Source: Caldifarciminota bacterium (GTDB lineage Bacteria; Hydrothermota; UBA3073). Taken from it: a DNA stretch of 54,441 nucleotides. How positions within the stretch are numbered: position 1 is the stretch's first letter; each line of letters opens with the position of its first letter. A program made the position numbers and the translations under genes. The stretch lies in contig JAUWGP010000016.1 in NCBI GenBank assembly GCA_030606335.1, positions 1 through 54,441 of the forward strand, given 5' to 3'. The notes under the pieces were generated by a model, which had not been told where the DNA came from, did no database searches, and saw nothing but the letters and a program-made list of their open reading frames with translations. Positions 1-7,621 of the stretch are shown here, in pieces.

Positions 1-160
1 CATCTGTAAGGAAGCCCTGGAAGTTTAGCTCCTGTGGTATAGCTGCCTTATCCCCAACCTTAACAGGGACTATTGCCTCATCTGACAGCTTCAAAGGACC
101 AACCTCCTTCACAGCTTGTGGGCTGGCAGCCAGTATGAGTAGTATAAGATATGTCAGCAT
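1..160 (-). CDS. Secreted protein, N-terminal fragment cut by the window edge
   Basis: Reading leftwards from an ATG at 160, 53 codons remain open to the edge. The product starts with a short hydrophobic signal peptide (MLTYLILLILAAS) and continues to a PQELNFQGFLTD segment. Similar NFQGxLTD stretches are common just after the signal peptide in large secreted proteins (family knowledge). A strong AAGGAGG ribosome site lies at 168-174. The gene starts 33 nt after the stop of the sorting-domain gene at 193-702 on the same strand, so the two are probably one transcript. The rest of the gene, and hence its function, is outside the window. Confidence 0.7.
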   Translation of the reverse strand, partial: MLTYLILLILAASPQAVKEVGPLKLSDEAIVPVKVGDKAAIPQELNFQGFLTD

Positions 161-192
161 ATGATACCTCCTTGTAGTAAAGATAGAAAAAA

Positions 193-702
193 TTACCTTA
201 CTAATACCAGTTTCTTTGTTGCAACAGGTCTGTTATCAACAACGAGGCGATAGAAGTATACACCAGCAGGTACTTGTCTGTTGTTTACATCTCTACAGTT
301 CCACCTCAGGTTATATTCACCTGACTTTATACGTCCATTCTGTAACACCTTTATGAGTCTTCCAGTTATATCGTATATCTTCAGTGATACGAATCCTCTT
401 TCTGCGATGGTATAGCTTATACGAACAGGACCAGAGGATGGATTTGGACTTATACGGTATAGGGCTGTTTCGAGTGTTTGGGACTGGTCCTCCTCTATAC
501 CGAGTTCTATTTTAGCCAGGTAAGCGAAGAATCCAAATCTTGCCCTGTAGGCATCAGATGTGCTGCTGCCAATGATAGTAGATTGTCCTCCAGCACCCCA
601 TACCCTGTAGTTTGAGGAACTGACCTTAGAGCCAAACTCATCGATTACAGACACCCTGACAGAGTAGCTGCTCAGCAGGATGATACACATAAGTACAGGC
701 AT
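193..702 (-). CDS. Small secreted protein with type-IX-like C-terminal sorting domain
   Basis: 169 aa. An N-terminal signal peptide (about residues 1-18) is followed by a short region of unknown function and, from about residue 82, a complete sorting-type domain: SPNPSSGPVRISYTI, then SLKIYDITGRLIKVL, then PAGVYFYRL and a final KKLVLVR. This pattern matches the T9SS type A / FlgD-like C-terminal domain used for export to the cell surface. The domain makes up over half of the protein, so the mature cargo is only about 60 residues. The start is set by an AGGAGG site a few bases upstream. It is the first gene of a minus-strand pair leading to the fragment at 1-160. Confidence 0.8.
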   Translation of the reverse strand: MPVLMCIILLSSYSVRVSVIDEFGSKVSSSNYRVWGAGGQSTIIGSSTSDAYRARFGFFAYLAKIELGIEEDQSQTLETALYRISPNPSSGPVRISYTIAERGFVSLKIYDITGRLIKVLQNGRIKSGEYNLRWNCRDVNNRQVPAGVYFYRLVVDNRPVATKKLVLVR

Positions 703-953
703 AATACCCTCCTGGTATAATATTCATTATACCTGATTACTCAGATATAAGCAACACAACACCTTTAGTTAAGTAAGGATTACTTAGATTAAATATAAAT
801 TTCTTTACCTGACAACTGATCTTTAGGCAAGTAGAAGATATAAATCTGAAATAGATACAGATATGATGACTGGCTTTGTATTAGCAGGATGCTATAGTCA
901 ATCTCGGTTACATTAGTAAATGCAATATTGATATTATTTGCTACTTATATAAT

Positions 954-982
954 ATTATATGATTTTTTTGTCAATTTGTCAA
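954..982 (-). promoter_or_regulatory. Sigma-70-type promoter for the secreted-protein pair
   Basis: On the minus strand TTGACA (977-982) is followed after exactly 17 nt by TATAAT (954-959). Transcription would begin near 947, leaving a leader of about 245 nt before the start codon at 702. No gene is visible between 703 and 1341. That gap holds this promoter, the repeat block at 1032-1192 and the promoter at 1277-1305. Confidence 0.65.
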
Positions 983-1031
983 GAAAAAAATAGAATAAAT
1001 TATGAAATAGTATATTGGATTTATAACCAGA

Positions 1032-1192
1032 AATGAGATTGCCACGTTCATTTCATTCACTCGCAATGACGGACTGTTGGAATGAGATTGCCACGTTCAT
1101 TTCATTCACTCGCAATGACGGACTGTTGGGATGAGATTGTTTCGTCCGTCAAACGACGGACTCGCAATGACAGCATTCTGTTATGAGATTGG
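1032..1192. repeat. Tandem copies of a dispersed TCATTGCGAG-type repeat
   Basis: Two identical 49-nt units (1032-1080 and 1081-1129) run from AATGAGATTGCCACG to GGACTGTTGG. A third, diverged unit starts at 1130 and contains the palindrome CCGTCAAACGACGG. Read on the other strand the unit is the familiar TCATTGCGAG...GGCAATCTCA dispersed repeat. Related copies lie at 29173-29257 and 40047-40086, always between genes. Confidence 0.8.
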
Positions 1193-1276
1193 AGGAAAAG
1201 AGAATGATAGGAAGTATAACAAGATTAAAAAATTTATCTCATCTTAATAATTACGTGTTTTAAATAATATAAAAGG

Positions 1277-1305
1277 TTGACAAGGGGAAATATTTATGAT
1301 ATAAT
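1277..1305 (+). promoter_or_regulatory. Consensus promoter of the Mth938-like gene
   Basis: A perfect TTGACA (1277-1282), 17-nt spacer and perfect TATAAT (1300-1305) lie just before the Mth938-like gene. The predicted start of transcription near 1312 gives a leader of about 30 nt that carries the AGGAGG ribosome site. Confidence 0.8.
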
Positions 1306-1341
1306 AATCAAAAATAGTCTGTTTATTTCAGGAGGTGTTTC

Positions 1342-1677
1342 ATGATAGATTCCTATAAATTTGGACATATTATAATTAACAATAAGTCATATTCTAATGA
1401 TGTAATAATTTTACCGGATAGGATAATAACTCACTGGTGGAGGAAAGAGGGACATAGGCTTGCAATAGAGGACCTAAAAGATATTTTTGAAGAAAATATT
1501 GATACACTAATTGTTGGTACAGGAGCATATGGTGTTATGAAGGTAGATGAAGAAACTAAAAGGGAACTCGAAAAAAGAGGGATAAAATTGATTATAGCAA
1601 CTACGGAAGATGCAGTAAAAATATACAATAATTCAACGAGCGATAAGACAGCTGCCTGCCTACACCTAACATGCTAA
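1342..1677 (+). CDS. Mth938-like (DUF498) domain protein
   Basis: 111 aa, the usual full length for this family. The family pattern is clear: YKFGHIIINNKSYSNDVIILPD near the N-terminus is followed by the signature THWWRKEGHRL, then LIVGTGAYGVMKV, an ELEKRGI strand, and the terminal AACLHLTC. The fold is a small Rossmann-like MTH938 fold. Eukaryotic relatives (NDUFAF3) help assemble respiratory complex I, but the bacterial role is not established. Start ATG has AGGAGG at about 1331 and the consensus promoter at 1277-1305, so it is probably transcribed independently of the genes downstream. Confidence 0.85.
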   Translation: MIDSYKFGHIIINNKSYSNDVIILPDRIITHWWRKEGHRLAIEDLKDIFEENIDTLIVGTGAYGVMKVDEETKRELEKRGIKLIIATTEDAVKIYNNSTSDKTAACLHLTC

Positions 1678-1888
1678 ATGAATATAAAAAATTAAATATT
1701 AAATATCAAAATTGCATATTAAATATTAGATGTTGTCCTGAATATCTAAAATAATAAAGTTCAATATTTCTCAATACAGATTATGGGACTTTTAAAGAAC
1801 CTATAATGAGCAAACTCTCACCGTTTTTACACATATTTGATTTTTAATTCGTCATTTTACATTTTACATTTTGATTTTTGATATCTCT

Positions 1889-2590
1889 ATGATAGTTGCA
1901 TGTCATCAACCAAATTACCTACCCTGGTCCGGGTTTTTCTATAAGATGATGAGTTGTGATGCATTCGTAATTATGGATTCCTGCCAATTCCCACGAGGTG
2001 GTTCTTTCGTTAATAGGAATCGTGTTAAGACTCCACCATCAAATTTTCTATGGCTCACAGTTCCTGTGATTAAAAAGGGTAAAGGACTGCAGCCTATAAA
2101 CAGAGTTAGCATTGACAATACTGTGGATTGGTCAAGAAGGCATTTAGAGAGTTTAATACATTTCTATAAAAGGGCACCTTATTTTGATGATTATATAGAA
2201 TTTTTCAGATACATGTACAGAAAGAGATGGGATAGTCTTGTCACATTAAATATTGAGATTATCAATTTCTTTAAAAAACTCTTGAAAATAGAGACAAAAA
2301 TCCATTATCTCTCTAAACTTAAAATAGAAGGAAAAAGAACATCTTTACTCGTAAATATATCAAAGATTATTGGAGCGGATATTTATCTTTCAGGTTATGG
2401 AGGAAGAAAATACATTAATGAGCGTTTATTTAAAGTAGAAAGTTTAGAGGTTAGGTATTATAATTTCAGACCTCCTATCTACCCACAACTCTGGGGAGAA
2501 TTCCTTTTCAACCTTTCCATAATAGACCTTGTTTTTAATTATGGAGAAAAGGCAGGAGAAATAATAAAAAGGTTCAACAGAAGTCTTTGA
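1889..2590 (+). CDS. WbqC-like family protein
   Basis: About 233 aa. The N-terminus MIVACHQPNYLPWSGFFYKM, followed by a DxxQF-type segment (MDSCQFPRGG) and NRNRVKT, is characteristic of the WbqC family (PF08889). Members are found in O-antigen and capsule clusters and are thought to assist amino-sugar or sugar-amide formation; the exact reaction is unproven. I place the start at the ATG at 1889 because the family begins at this IACHQPNYLPW motif; the frame is also open to a TTG at 1871. No clear ribosome site is visible. A glycosyltransferase starts 15 nt after its stop and a heptose phosphatase follows, which supports a surface-glycan role. Confidence 0.8.
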   Translation: MIVACHQPNYLPWSGFFYKMMSCDAFVIMDSCQFPRGGSFVNRNRVKTPPSNFLWLTVPVIKKGKGLQPINRVSIDNTVDWSRRHLESLIHFYKRAPYFDDYIEFFRYMYRKRWDSLVTLNIEIINFFKKLLKIETKIHYLSKLKIEGKRTSLLVNISKIIGADIYLSGYGGRKYINERLFKVESLEVRYYNFRPPIYPQLWGEFLFNLSIIDLVFNYGEKAGEIIKRFNRSL

Positions 2591-2605
2591 TAACTGGCAT
2601 TTGAT

Positions 2606-3913
2606 ATGGAGAAGTTTTTTACTAAATCTAAAAAAGACATTCTATGCAACAGACGCGTTCTACTTTTAACAGCTCTTGAGCGTTCCTTTTATTCTACAAT
2701 AATAGATAACTACCTCTTTAATCCAGCCTTAGAGCTCTCAGAGAGATGTAAAAATGGAAAGTTCTTCTACCTTGGATTCATTCCACTTACCATGTATTCA
2801 GATAAGCATAGAACCTTCCAAAAGGTCGTCGAATACTACAATCGAAGAAAAAAGGTAGCAAGGAGGTTTAGTTCCAGTGGTATAGGAAGTGTCTTCCTTC
2901 CTATTCTTTTTACATCACGTTTTTATCTGACATCAATGTGGTTTATACTGTTTCTTTTAGAAACTCTCCCCTTGATTTTTATCATTACCTTCATCTGGAA
3001 TATAAGGCTTATTCATGCAAGGAGTTATCCTGCAACCTTGATTGCCTGGGTATTAAAAAAGATAAGAAATATAGAATATATATTCGATATGAGGGGACTT
3101 TACCCTGAACATGGATATGAAAATCATAGATTAAACAGAGAGGGATATAAATTCTGGAAACGGATAGAAAGGAGGTTAATAAGAGATTCGAAGATTGTTA
3201 TATCTGTTTCCGAGCCTATGGTCGAACATATCCACAAGATAGTTCCAGGAAGTAATACTAATCTTATTCCCCTTTTTGTTGACAACGAGAGGTTTCACCC
3301 TAATAAAGGGTCAACAATAAAGGATGTATATGGAATTGGTGATAGGTTTGTTATTCTTCACTCGGGTTCATTTGGGACCTGGGGCGACCATAGGTTAATA
3401 AGCAAGCTTTTTTATATAATGAAGGAGATGGATTCAAGTGTATTTCTTGTTATGCTCACAGGCAGAAAGGACTATGCTTATAATATAAATAAGGATTTCG
3501 TTGATGATAATTTAAAAGATTATCTGATTCTATCACCTCATCCTGAAGATGTTCCTCGAATGCTTCATCTGGGCGATGCAGGACTTCTCCTTGAAAGAGA
3601 GTTCTTAACCCAGAAGGTGTGTCTATCAGTAAAGTTTGGTGAATATATAGCCTCTGGCTTGCCGGTTATAGCTACACCTTATGTTGAGGGAGCTAAGCGA
3701 CTCATTAACAGATACAAGTGTGGTGCAATCATAGACCCTGATGATACACCCTCTGCAAGGGAGAAAATAAGAGATTTTTTGGATGAATATAATACTCTTA
3801 GGAAAAACGCACTCAATCTTGCTGATACGTATCTCAATAAAGATAGATGGACGGATTCATATTGTAGTCTATGGTGTGAAGAGGATGTTACTATAAAAAA
3901 TGATAATAGGTAA
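2606..3913 (+). CDS. GT4-like glycosyltransferase
   Basis: 435 aa with a two-lobed GT-B layout. The N-terminal lobe has an unusual hydrophobic stretch at about residues 108-135 (likely membrane contact), then HARSYPATLIAWVL and YIFDMRGLYPEHGYE. The C-terminal lobe has ILHSGSFGTWGDH and the donor-sugar loop FGEYIASGLPVIATPYVEGAKRLI with a conserved acidic/glycine pattern. This fits a family 4 retaining glycosyltransferase using a nucleotide sugar. Substrate cannot be told. It follows the WbqC-like gene closely and is probably co-transcribed with it. Confidence 0.8.
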   Translation: MEKFFTKSKKDILCNRRVLLLTALERSFYSTIIDNYLFNPALELSERCKNGKFFYLGFIPLTMYSDKHRTFQKVVEYYNRRKKVARRFSSSGIGSVFLPILFTSRFYLTSMWFILFLLETLPLIFIITFIWNIRLIHARSYPATLIAWVLKKIRNIEYIFDMRGLYPEHGYENHRLNREGYKFWKRIERRLIRDSKIVISVSEPMVEHIHKIVPGSNTNLIPLFVDNERFHPNKGSTIKDVYGIGDRFVILHSGSFGTWGDHRLISKLFYIMKEMDSSVFLVMLTGRKDYAYNINKDFVDDNLKDYLILSPHPEDVPRMLHLGDAGLLLEREFLTQKVCLSVKFGEYIASGLPVIATPYVEGAKRLINRYKCGAIIDPDDTPSAREKIRDFLDEYNTLRKNALNLADTYLNKDRWTDSYCSLWCEEDVTIKNDNR

Positions 3914-4101
3914 TAAATTTTTAGTTGATTATAAAATATTTAGCACAAGGGAAGTTGCTTAAACCAATAGTAGTAGATGTATTACTGTTGTAGCCTTCAT
4001 TTCTTTTGCTTGCCCCGTGGAATAGATAGTATTATGTTTGGGGAACTCCTTGCAATAAGTTATAATTTAGTTTAAATATTTTATAATTACTAATTTTTAT
4101 T

Positions 4102-4656
4102 ATGAAGAAGGCAGTATTTGTAGATAGAGATGGAACCATCGTAAAGGAGAAGGAATACATAAAAGATGCATCTTCTCTTGAACTTCTTCCTGGTGCTGCT
4201 CAGACAATTAATGGGTTTCATGTGCTTGGGTTTCTTGTTATATTGGTTACCAATCAATCAGCAGTTGGTAGAGGTTATATTACAACTGAGAAGTTGTTAC
4301 AAATACATAAAAGGCTAAAAGACCTTCTTTCTCAAGCTAATAGTTTTCTTGATGCAATATATGTCTGTCCGCACCATCCTGATGATGATTGCGATTGCAG
4401 AAAACCAAAACCGGGTCTAATCAAAAAAGCTTGCAGAGATTTTGATATCGACAAGACTGAATCATACATAATTGGTGACCAAAATTCGGATATTGAACTC
4501 GGGAGAAGAGAGAATATATGTAGCATACTCGTTCTTACAGGTTTTGGTAAAAAGACATTAAATGAGTCATCTCCTGATTATGTGGTTGATGATATACTAA
4601 AGGCGGGGAGACTGATTTCGAGAATTGAAAAGAATAGGATTAAAAAAGGCAAGTAG
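4102..4656 (+). CDS. gmhB: D-glycero-D-manno-heptose 1,7-bisphosphate 7-phosphatase-like HAD phosphatase
   Basis: 184 aa, normal for GmhB. HAD motif I is VFVDRDGT (nucleophile Asp8, acid/base Asp10). The zinc site CPHHPDDDCDC supplies Cys89, His91, Cys97 and Cys99. Motif III/IV is KPKPG then GDQNSDIELG (125-134). NQSAVGRGY is the typical helix after motif I. GmhB removes the 7-phosphate in ADP-heptose synthesis for lipopolysaccharide; histidinol-phosphate phosphatase is the closest alternative because the two share this architecture. The neighbouring WbqC and glycosyltransferase genes favour heptose. The 188-nt gap upstream holds a decayed GCCCCGTGG-type hairpin near 4012 and no gene. It ends 2 nt before a convergent minus-strand gene. 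Confidence 0.85.
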   Translation: MKKAVFVDRDGTIVKEKEYIKDASSLELLPGAAQTINGFHVLGFLVILVTNQSAVGRGYITTEKLLQIHKRLKDLLSQANSFLDAIYVCPHHPDDDCDCRKPKPGLIKKACRDFDIDKTESYIIGDQNSDIELGRRENICSILVLTGFGKKTLNESSPDYVVDDILKAGRLISRIEKNRIKKGK

Positions 4657-4658
4657 TT

Positions 4659-5924
4659 TTAGATAGAATCATCGATGCAGGATTTTCTTTTTATTGTTAT
4701 CTTTACCTTATCTATATTCCTTCGCTGGATTGAAATTACCTCAATAGTACCCCAGTTAAAATGAAATTTTTCACCAATCTTTGGTTGTTTTTTTATTCGT
4801 GAAAGAAGGAGGCTCGACACTGTGCCCCTTTCTTCTATATCTATCCCCAGTTCATATCTTAACTCATCAATGTCTGTATCACCACCAACAATGAAAATAT
4901 TACCTGTTTTCTGTATCCCGATTTCAAAAAAATCATATTCATCCCGTATCTCACCGAAAAGTTCCTCGAGGATATCTTCGAGGGTAATAAGTCCCTCAGT
5001 TCCTCCATATTCATCCTTTACAATTGCTATGTATCTATACTCCTTTTTCATCTCATCCATAAGTTCTTCTATCCGCTTTTGGGGTGGTACAAACATACAC
5101 TTGTGAAGAACATCAAACAACCATTCATTTTTAGTCTCGTCTATCCAGCCTTCTTGCCTGTTTTTCACATCCTTTCTGGGTTCACTACCCATATAATTTG
5201 TTATCACTTCTTTAATCCTGACAAATCCTATAATATTGTCCAGGTTGCCATTATAAACCGGTATTTTAGAGTGACCGCTTTTGACAACAATATCAACAAA
5301 TTCATCGAGTGATACATCAGTAGGAACGGCTACTATTTTATTTCTTGGTATCATAACCTCCTCTACCCTTTTGTCAGAAAATTCCAGCATTCGCAGTATG
5401 AGTTTCCTCTCCTGAAGAGGCAAACCTGCCATACCCACTCTTATCTCTTCCTCTTTCAGGAGTGTCCTTTTTGTATTTGCACTTATTTTAAATACTTTCA
5501 GGAACTCTCCAGCGGTTGTTTTTACAAGCCATATTATCGGGAAGAATAACCAGTAAAGCAGGGTTAAGGGTTTTGATAATACAACTGATATTTTAAGGCT
5601 AAAGCGATAGGCTATACCCTTTGGGATTATCTCACCAAATATGAGAACAACATACGTTAGCAGTAGTGGTGAGATTCCTTTCATCCATGGTCTAAAAGAA
5701 AACATGCTTGAAGCAAGTATTGATAGGGCAACCATAGCAATGTTAGTTCCAACAAGTACAGTTAAGAGGAATCTTTCAGGATTTTGTAGGAATTTGTAAG
5801 TAAATGATTCCTCCTTCTTTTGAGTCAAACTTCTTAATTTTATTACATCACAAGACGTAAACGCAATCTCTGAAAGTGAAAAGAATGAGTAAGATATAAG
5901 TAGTATGATAGGAATAATAAGCAT
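4659..5924 (-). CDS. CNNM/HlyC-CorC family membrane protein
   Basis: 421 aa, full length for the family. Residues 1 to about 165 form the four-helix DUF21/CNNM membrane domain (starts MLIIPIILLISYSFFSLSEIAFTS). Two CBS motifs follow at about 190-310 (EEVMIPRNKIVAVP; DEYGGTEGLITLEDILEELFGEI). A C-terminal CorC_HlyC domain spans about 335-410 (FIVGGDTDIDELRYELG...GTVSSLLLSRI). Family members handle Mg2+/Co2+ efflux or related transport. It is the last gene of the run ybeY - short CNNM - long CNNM, with only 2 nt between this start and the stop of the preceding gene. Confidence 0.88.
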   Translation of the reverse strand: MLIIPIILLISYSFFSLSEIAFTSCDVIKLRSLTQKKEESFTYKFLQNPERFLLTVLVGTNIAMVALSILASSMFSFRPWMKGISPLLLTYVVLIFGEIIPKGIAYRFSLKISVVLSKPLTLLYWLFFPIIWLVKTTAGEFLKVFKISANTKRTLLKEEEIRVGMAGLPLQERKLILRMLEFSDKRVEEVMIPRNKIVAVPTDVSLDEFVDIVVKSGHSKIPVYNGNLDNIIGFVRIKEVITNYMGSEPRKDVKNRQEGWIDETKNEWLFDVLHKCMFVPPQKRIEELMDEMKKEYRYIAIVKDEYGGTEGLITLEDILEELFGEIRDEYDFFEIGIQKTGNIFIVGGDTDIDELRYELGIDIEERGTVSSLLLSRIKKQPKIGEKFHFNWGTIEVISIQRRNIDKVKITIKRKSCIDDSI

Positions 5925-5926
5925 AT

Positions 5927-6862
5927 TTATAACATTCGCTCAAGAATGTCATCCAGGGTTATGAGACCATCCACGCCACCGTATTCATCAACACAGATCG
6001 CTATATGAATTACCTTTTTTTGGAAGGTCTCAAGAAGTTCAGAGAGACTCATAGTTGATGGGATGAACATTGCGTTCCTCTTAAGTTTCTGTGCCTTCAA
6101 GTTACCTAAATATCCTTTCTTTAGGGAAGGTGTAACATCTTTTATGTAAAGTATACCCTTGATATCATCTATATTCTCTCCATACAGAGGAATTCTTGAA
6201 TGAGGTCTTTTGCTAATAATTGATGAGATAAGGGTTTTTTCCTGGTAGGCCTGTATATCCTTCCTCGGGGTCATTGTATCTTCTACTGTAATCTCTTTCA
6301 GAGATAATACATTTTCAACAAACTTTTTTTCTTTATCAGTTACATGTCCTTCCTCTTTGGCAAGATTTATCATAGCATTTACTTCCCTTGAGGTGAGCAT
6401 TGTATCTTTTCTTCTCCATAATTTTATCATTCCAAGGTTTATTAGAATTGTGAAGGGGGTAAAGAGTTTCTTAAGTAAAAGGAGAGTGGATAAACACTTT
6501 CTTGTTATAGATTCAGCAAATCTGGTTGCTGCGAACTTTGGAGTAAACTCACCAAAGCAGAGTAGTACAAAGGCAACCCCAAGGGTTATAAATATGATAT
6601 TAGCAGGAGATAATATACCAACAATTCTTGTGAAGATTATAGCCACAATATAAGAAATACTTATATTTACGAGTGTATTGCCAAATAGTATTGTTGGTAG
6701 AAGTGTATGTGGTTCTTTGAGAACCAGGAATTTAGAAGACTCTTTTGAGAGTTTTCTGCGGGTAAGTGGGGAAAGTGAGAATATAGCGGTTTCGGAACCC
6801 GAGAAGAAGGCTGAAAGGCACAGCAAAAAAAAGAGTAAAAATATTTGAAGAGCGGTTAACAT
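5927..6862 (-). CDS. Short CNNM/CBS membrane protein lacking the CorC domain
   Basis: 311 aa. Has the DUF21 membrane domain (residues 1 to about 170; FFSGSETAIFSLSP at the N-terminus) and two CBS motifs (VEDTMTPRKDIQAY at about 200; DEYGGVDGLITLDDILERML at the very end). Unlike the paralogue just downstream it stops directly after the second CBS motif, so the C-terminal CorC_HlyC domain is absent. The two may form a heteromeric pair. It lies between ybeY (15-nt gap) and the long paralogue (2-nt gap), clearly one operon. Confidence 0.85.
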   Translation of the reverse strand: MLTALQIFLLFFLLCLSAFFSGSETAIFSLSPLTRRKLSKESSKFLVLKEPHTLLPTILFGNTLVNISISYIVAIIFTRIVGILSPANIIFITLGVAFVLLCFGEFTPKFAATRFAESITRKCLSTLLLLKKLFTPFTILINLGMIKLWRRKDTMLTSREVNAMINLAKEEGHVTDKEKKFVENVLSLKEITVEDTMTPRKDIQAYQEKTLISSIISKRPHSRIPLYGENIDDIKGILYIKDVTPSLKKGYLGNLKAQKLKRNAMFIPSTMSLSELLETFQKKVIHIAICVDEYGGVDGLITLDDILERML

Positions 6863-6877
6863 AAAAGGGTTATATCG

Positions 6878-7291
6878 TTATGTGCGTGTGAATAGTCTTT
6901 TTACATAATCTTCTTGCTTTTTCTCTATCAGCTTGTCATCTTCATAACCAATGGCGTGCAGAACACCATGTGCTGTGAGTATCGCAAGTTCAAAATCGAG
7001 TGTTTCTTTTCTCTCCCTAGCCTGTTCAACTGCCCTGTCATAGGATATATATATATCAGCTATTTCTCTATCCGTTGCTTCTTCTAATAAGTTAAAACAA
7101 AGACAGTCGGTTGGATAATCCCTTCTTAGATATTTTTCATTGAGTTTCTTTATAAAGGCATCATCAGTGAACGTGATCTCTACTCTGAGTTTTGAAGAAG
7201 CACCTTCGCATTTTAAAATTTCCTCTGCAAGTTTCATAAGGAATTTGATATCTATGTTATAGTCACCGGGATTTATGAAAATCTCGCTCAT
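6878..7291 (-). CDS. ybeY: YbeY endoribonuclease / rRNA maturation factor, atypical third metal ligand
   Basis: 137 aa, normal length. YbeY is a metal-dependent RNase that trims 16S rRNA and takes part in ribosome quality control. Visible landmarks are the RRDYPTDCLCFNL segment (family PTDVLSFP) and the metal-binding helix HGVLHAIGYEDD. His108 and His112 are present, but the third ligand, usually His in GYDH, is Asp118. Aspartate can bind zinc at the equivalent place in some metzincin relatives, so the enzyme may still be active. The promoter at 7325-7353 lies directly upstream, making this the first gene of the ybeY-CNNM-CNNM operon, an association frequently seen in bacteria. Confidence 0.87.
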   Translation of the reverse strand: MSEIFINPGDYNIDIKFLMKLAEEILKCEGASSKLRVEITFTDDAFIKKLNEKYLRRDYPTDCLCFNLLEEATDREIADIYISYDRAVEQARERKETLDFELAILTAHGVLHAIGYEDDKLIEKKQEDYVKRLFTRT

Positions 7292-7324
7292 TTTTGATAA
7301 TGATTACAAAACGTTTAATAATCT

Positions 7325-7353
7325 ATTTTACCACATATATTCGGTGTTGTCAA
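7325..7353 (-). promoter_or_regulatory. Promoter of the ybeY operon
   Basis: Minus-strand TTGACA (7348-7353), a 17-nt spacer ending in TGTGG, then TAAAAT (7325-7330). Start of transcription would be near 7318, about 27 nt before ybeY. The TGTGG extension is shared with four other promoters here. Confidence 0.7.
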
Positions 7354-7363
7354 GCTTTTTGTT

Positions 7364-7530
7364 CAGCGGACTAAACGGATTAAGGAGTCAGCGGATTAAA
7401 CGGATTTATCAGATTAAAGAGTCATCGGATTAAACAGATTAAACGGATTAAGTAGTCATCGGATTAAACGCCTGCCTGCCGTCAGGCAGGGATTTATCAG
7501 ATTAAGGAGTCATTGAATTAAAGTATTAAG
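7364..7530. repeat. Degenerate tandem GGATTAAACGGATTA repeat with a perfect hairpin
   Basis: At least six imperfect copies of a CGGATTAAACGGATT / GGAGTCAT pattern fill the gap upstream of the ybeY promoter. In the middle, 7471-7490 is a perfect hairpin: CCTGCCTG, loop CCGT, CAGGCAGG. No open frame of note crosses it. The hairpin may serve as a bidirectional terminator or be a mobile palindrome. Confidence 0.7.
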
Positions 7531-7621
7531 AAATGAGGAATGTATCATCAATGTCGATGGATACGAATAGACATTTATTGAATTTAATGGATTTTCTAAG
7601 TATTGTATAGTATCAGGTTGG

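Noticed and set aside
7364-7530. GGATTAAACGGATTA run as a CRISPR or replication-origin iteron array
   Set aside because: Copies are imperfect and irregularly spaced, and no replication initiator or DnaA-box cluster is present.
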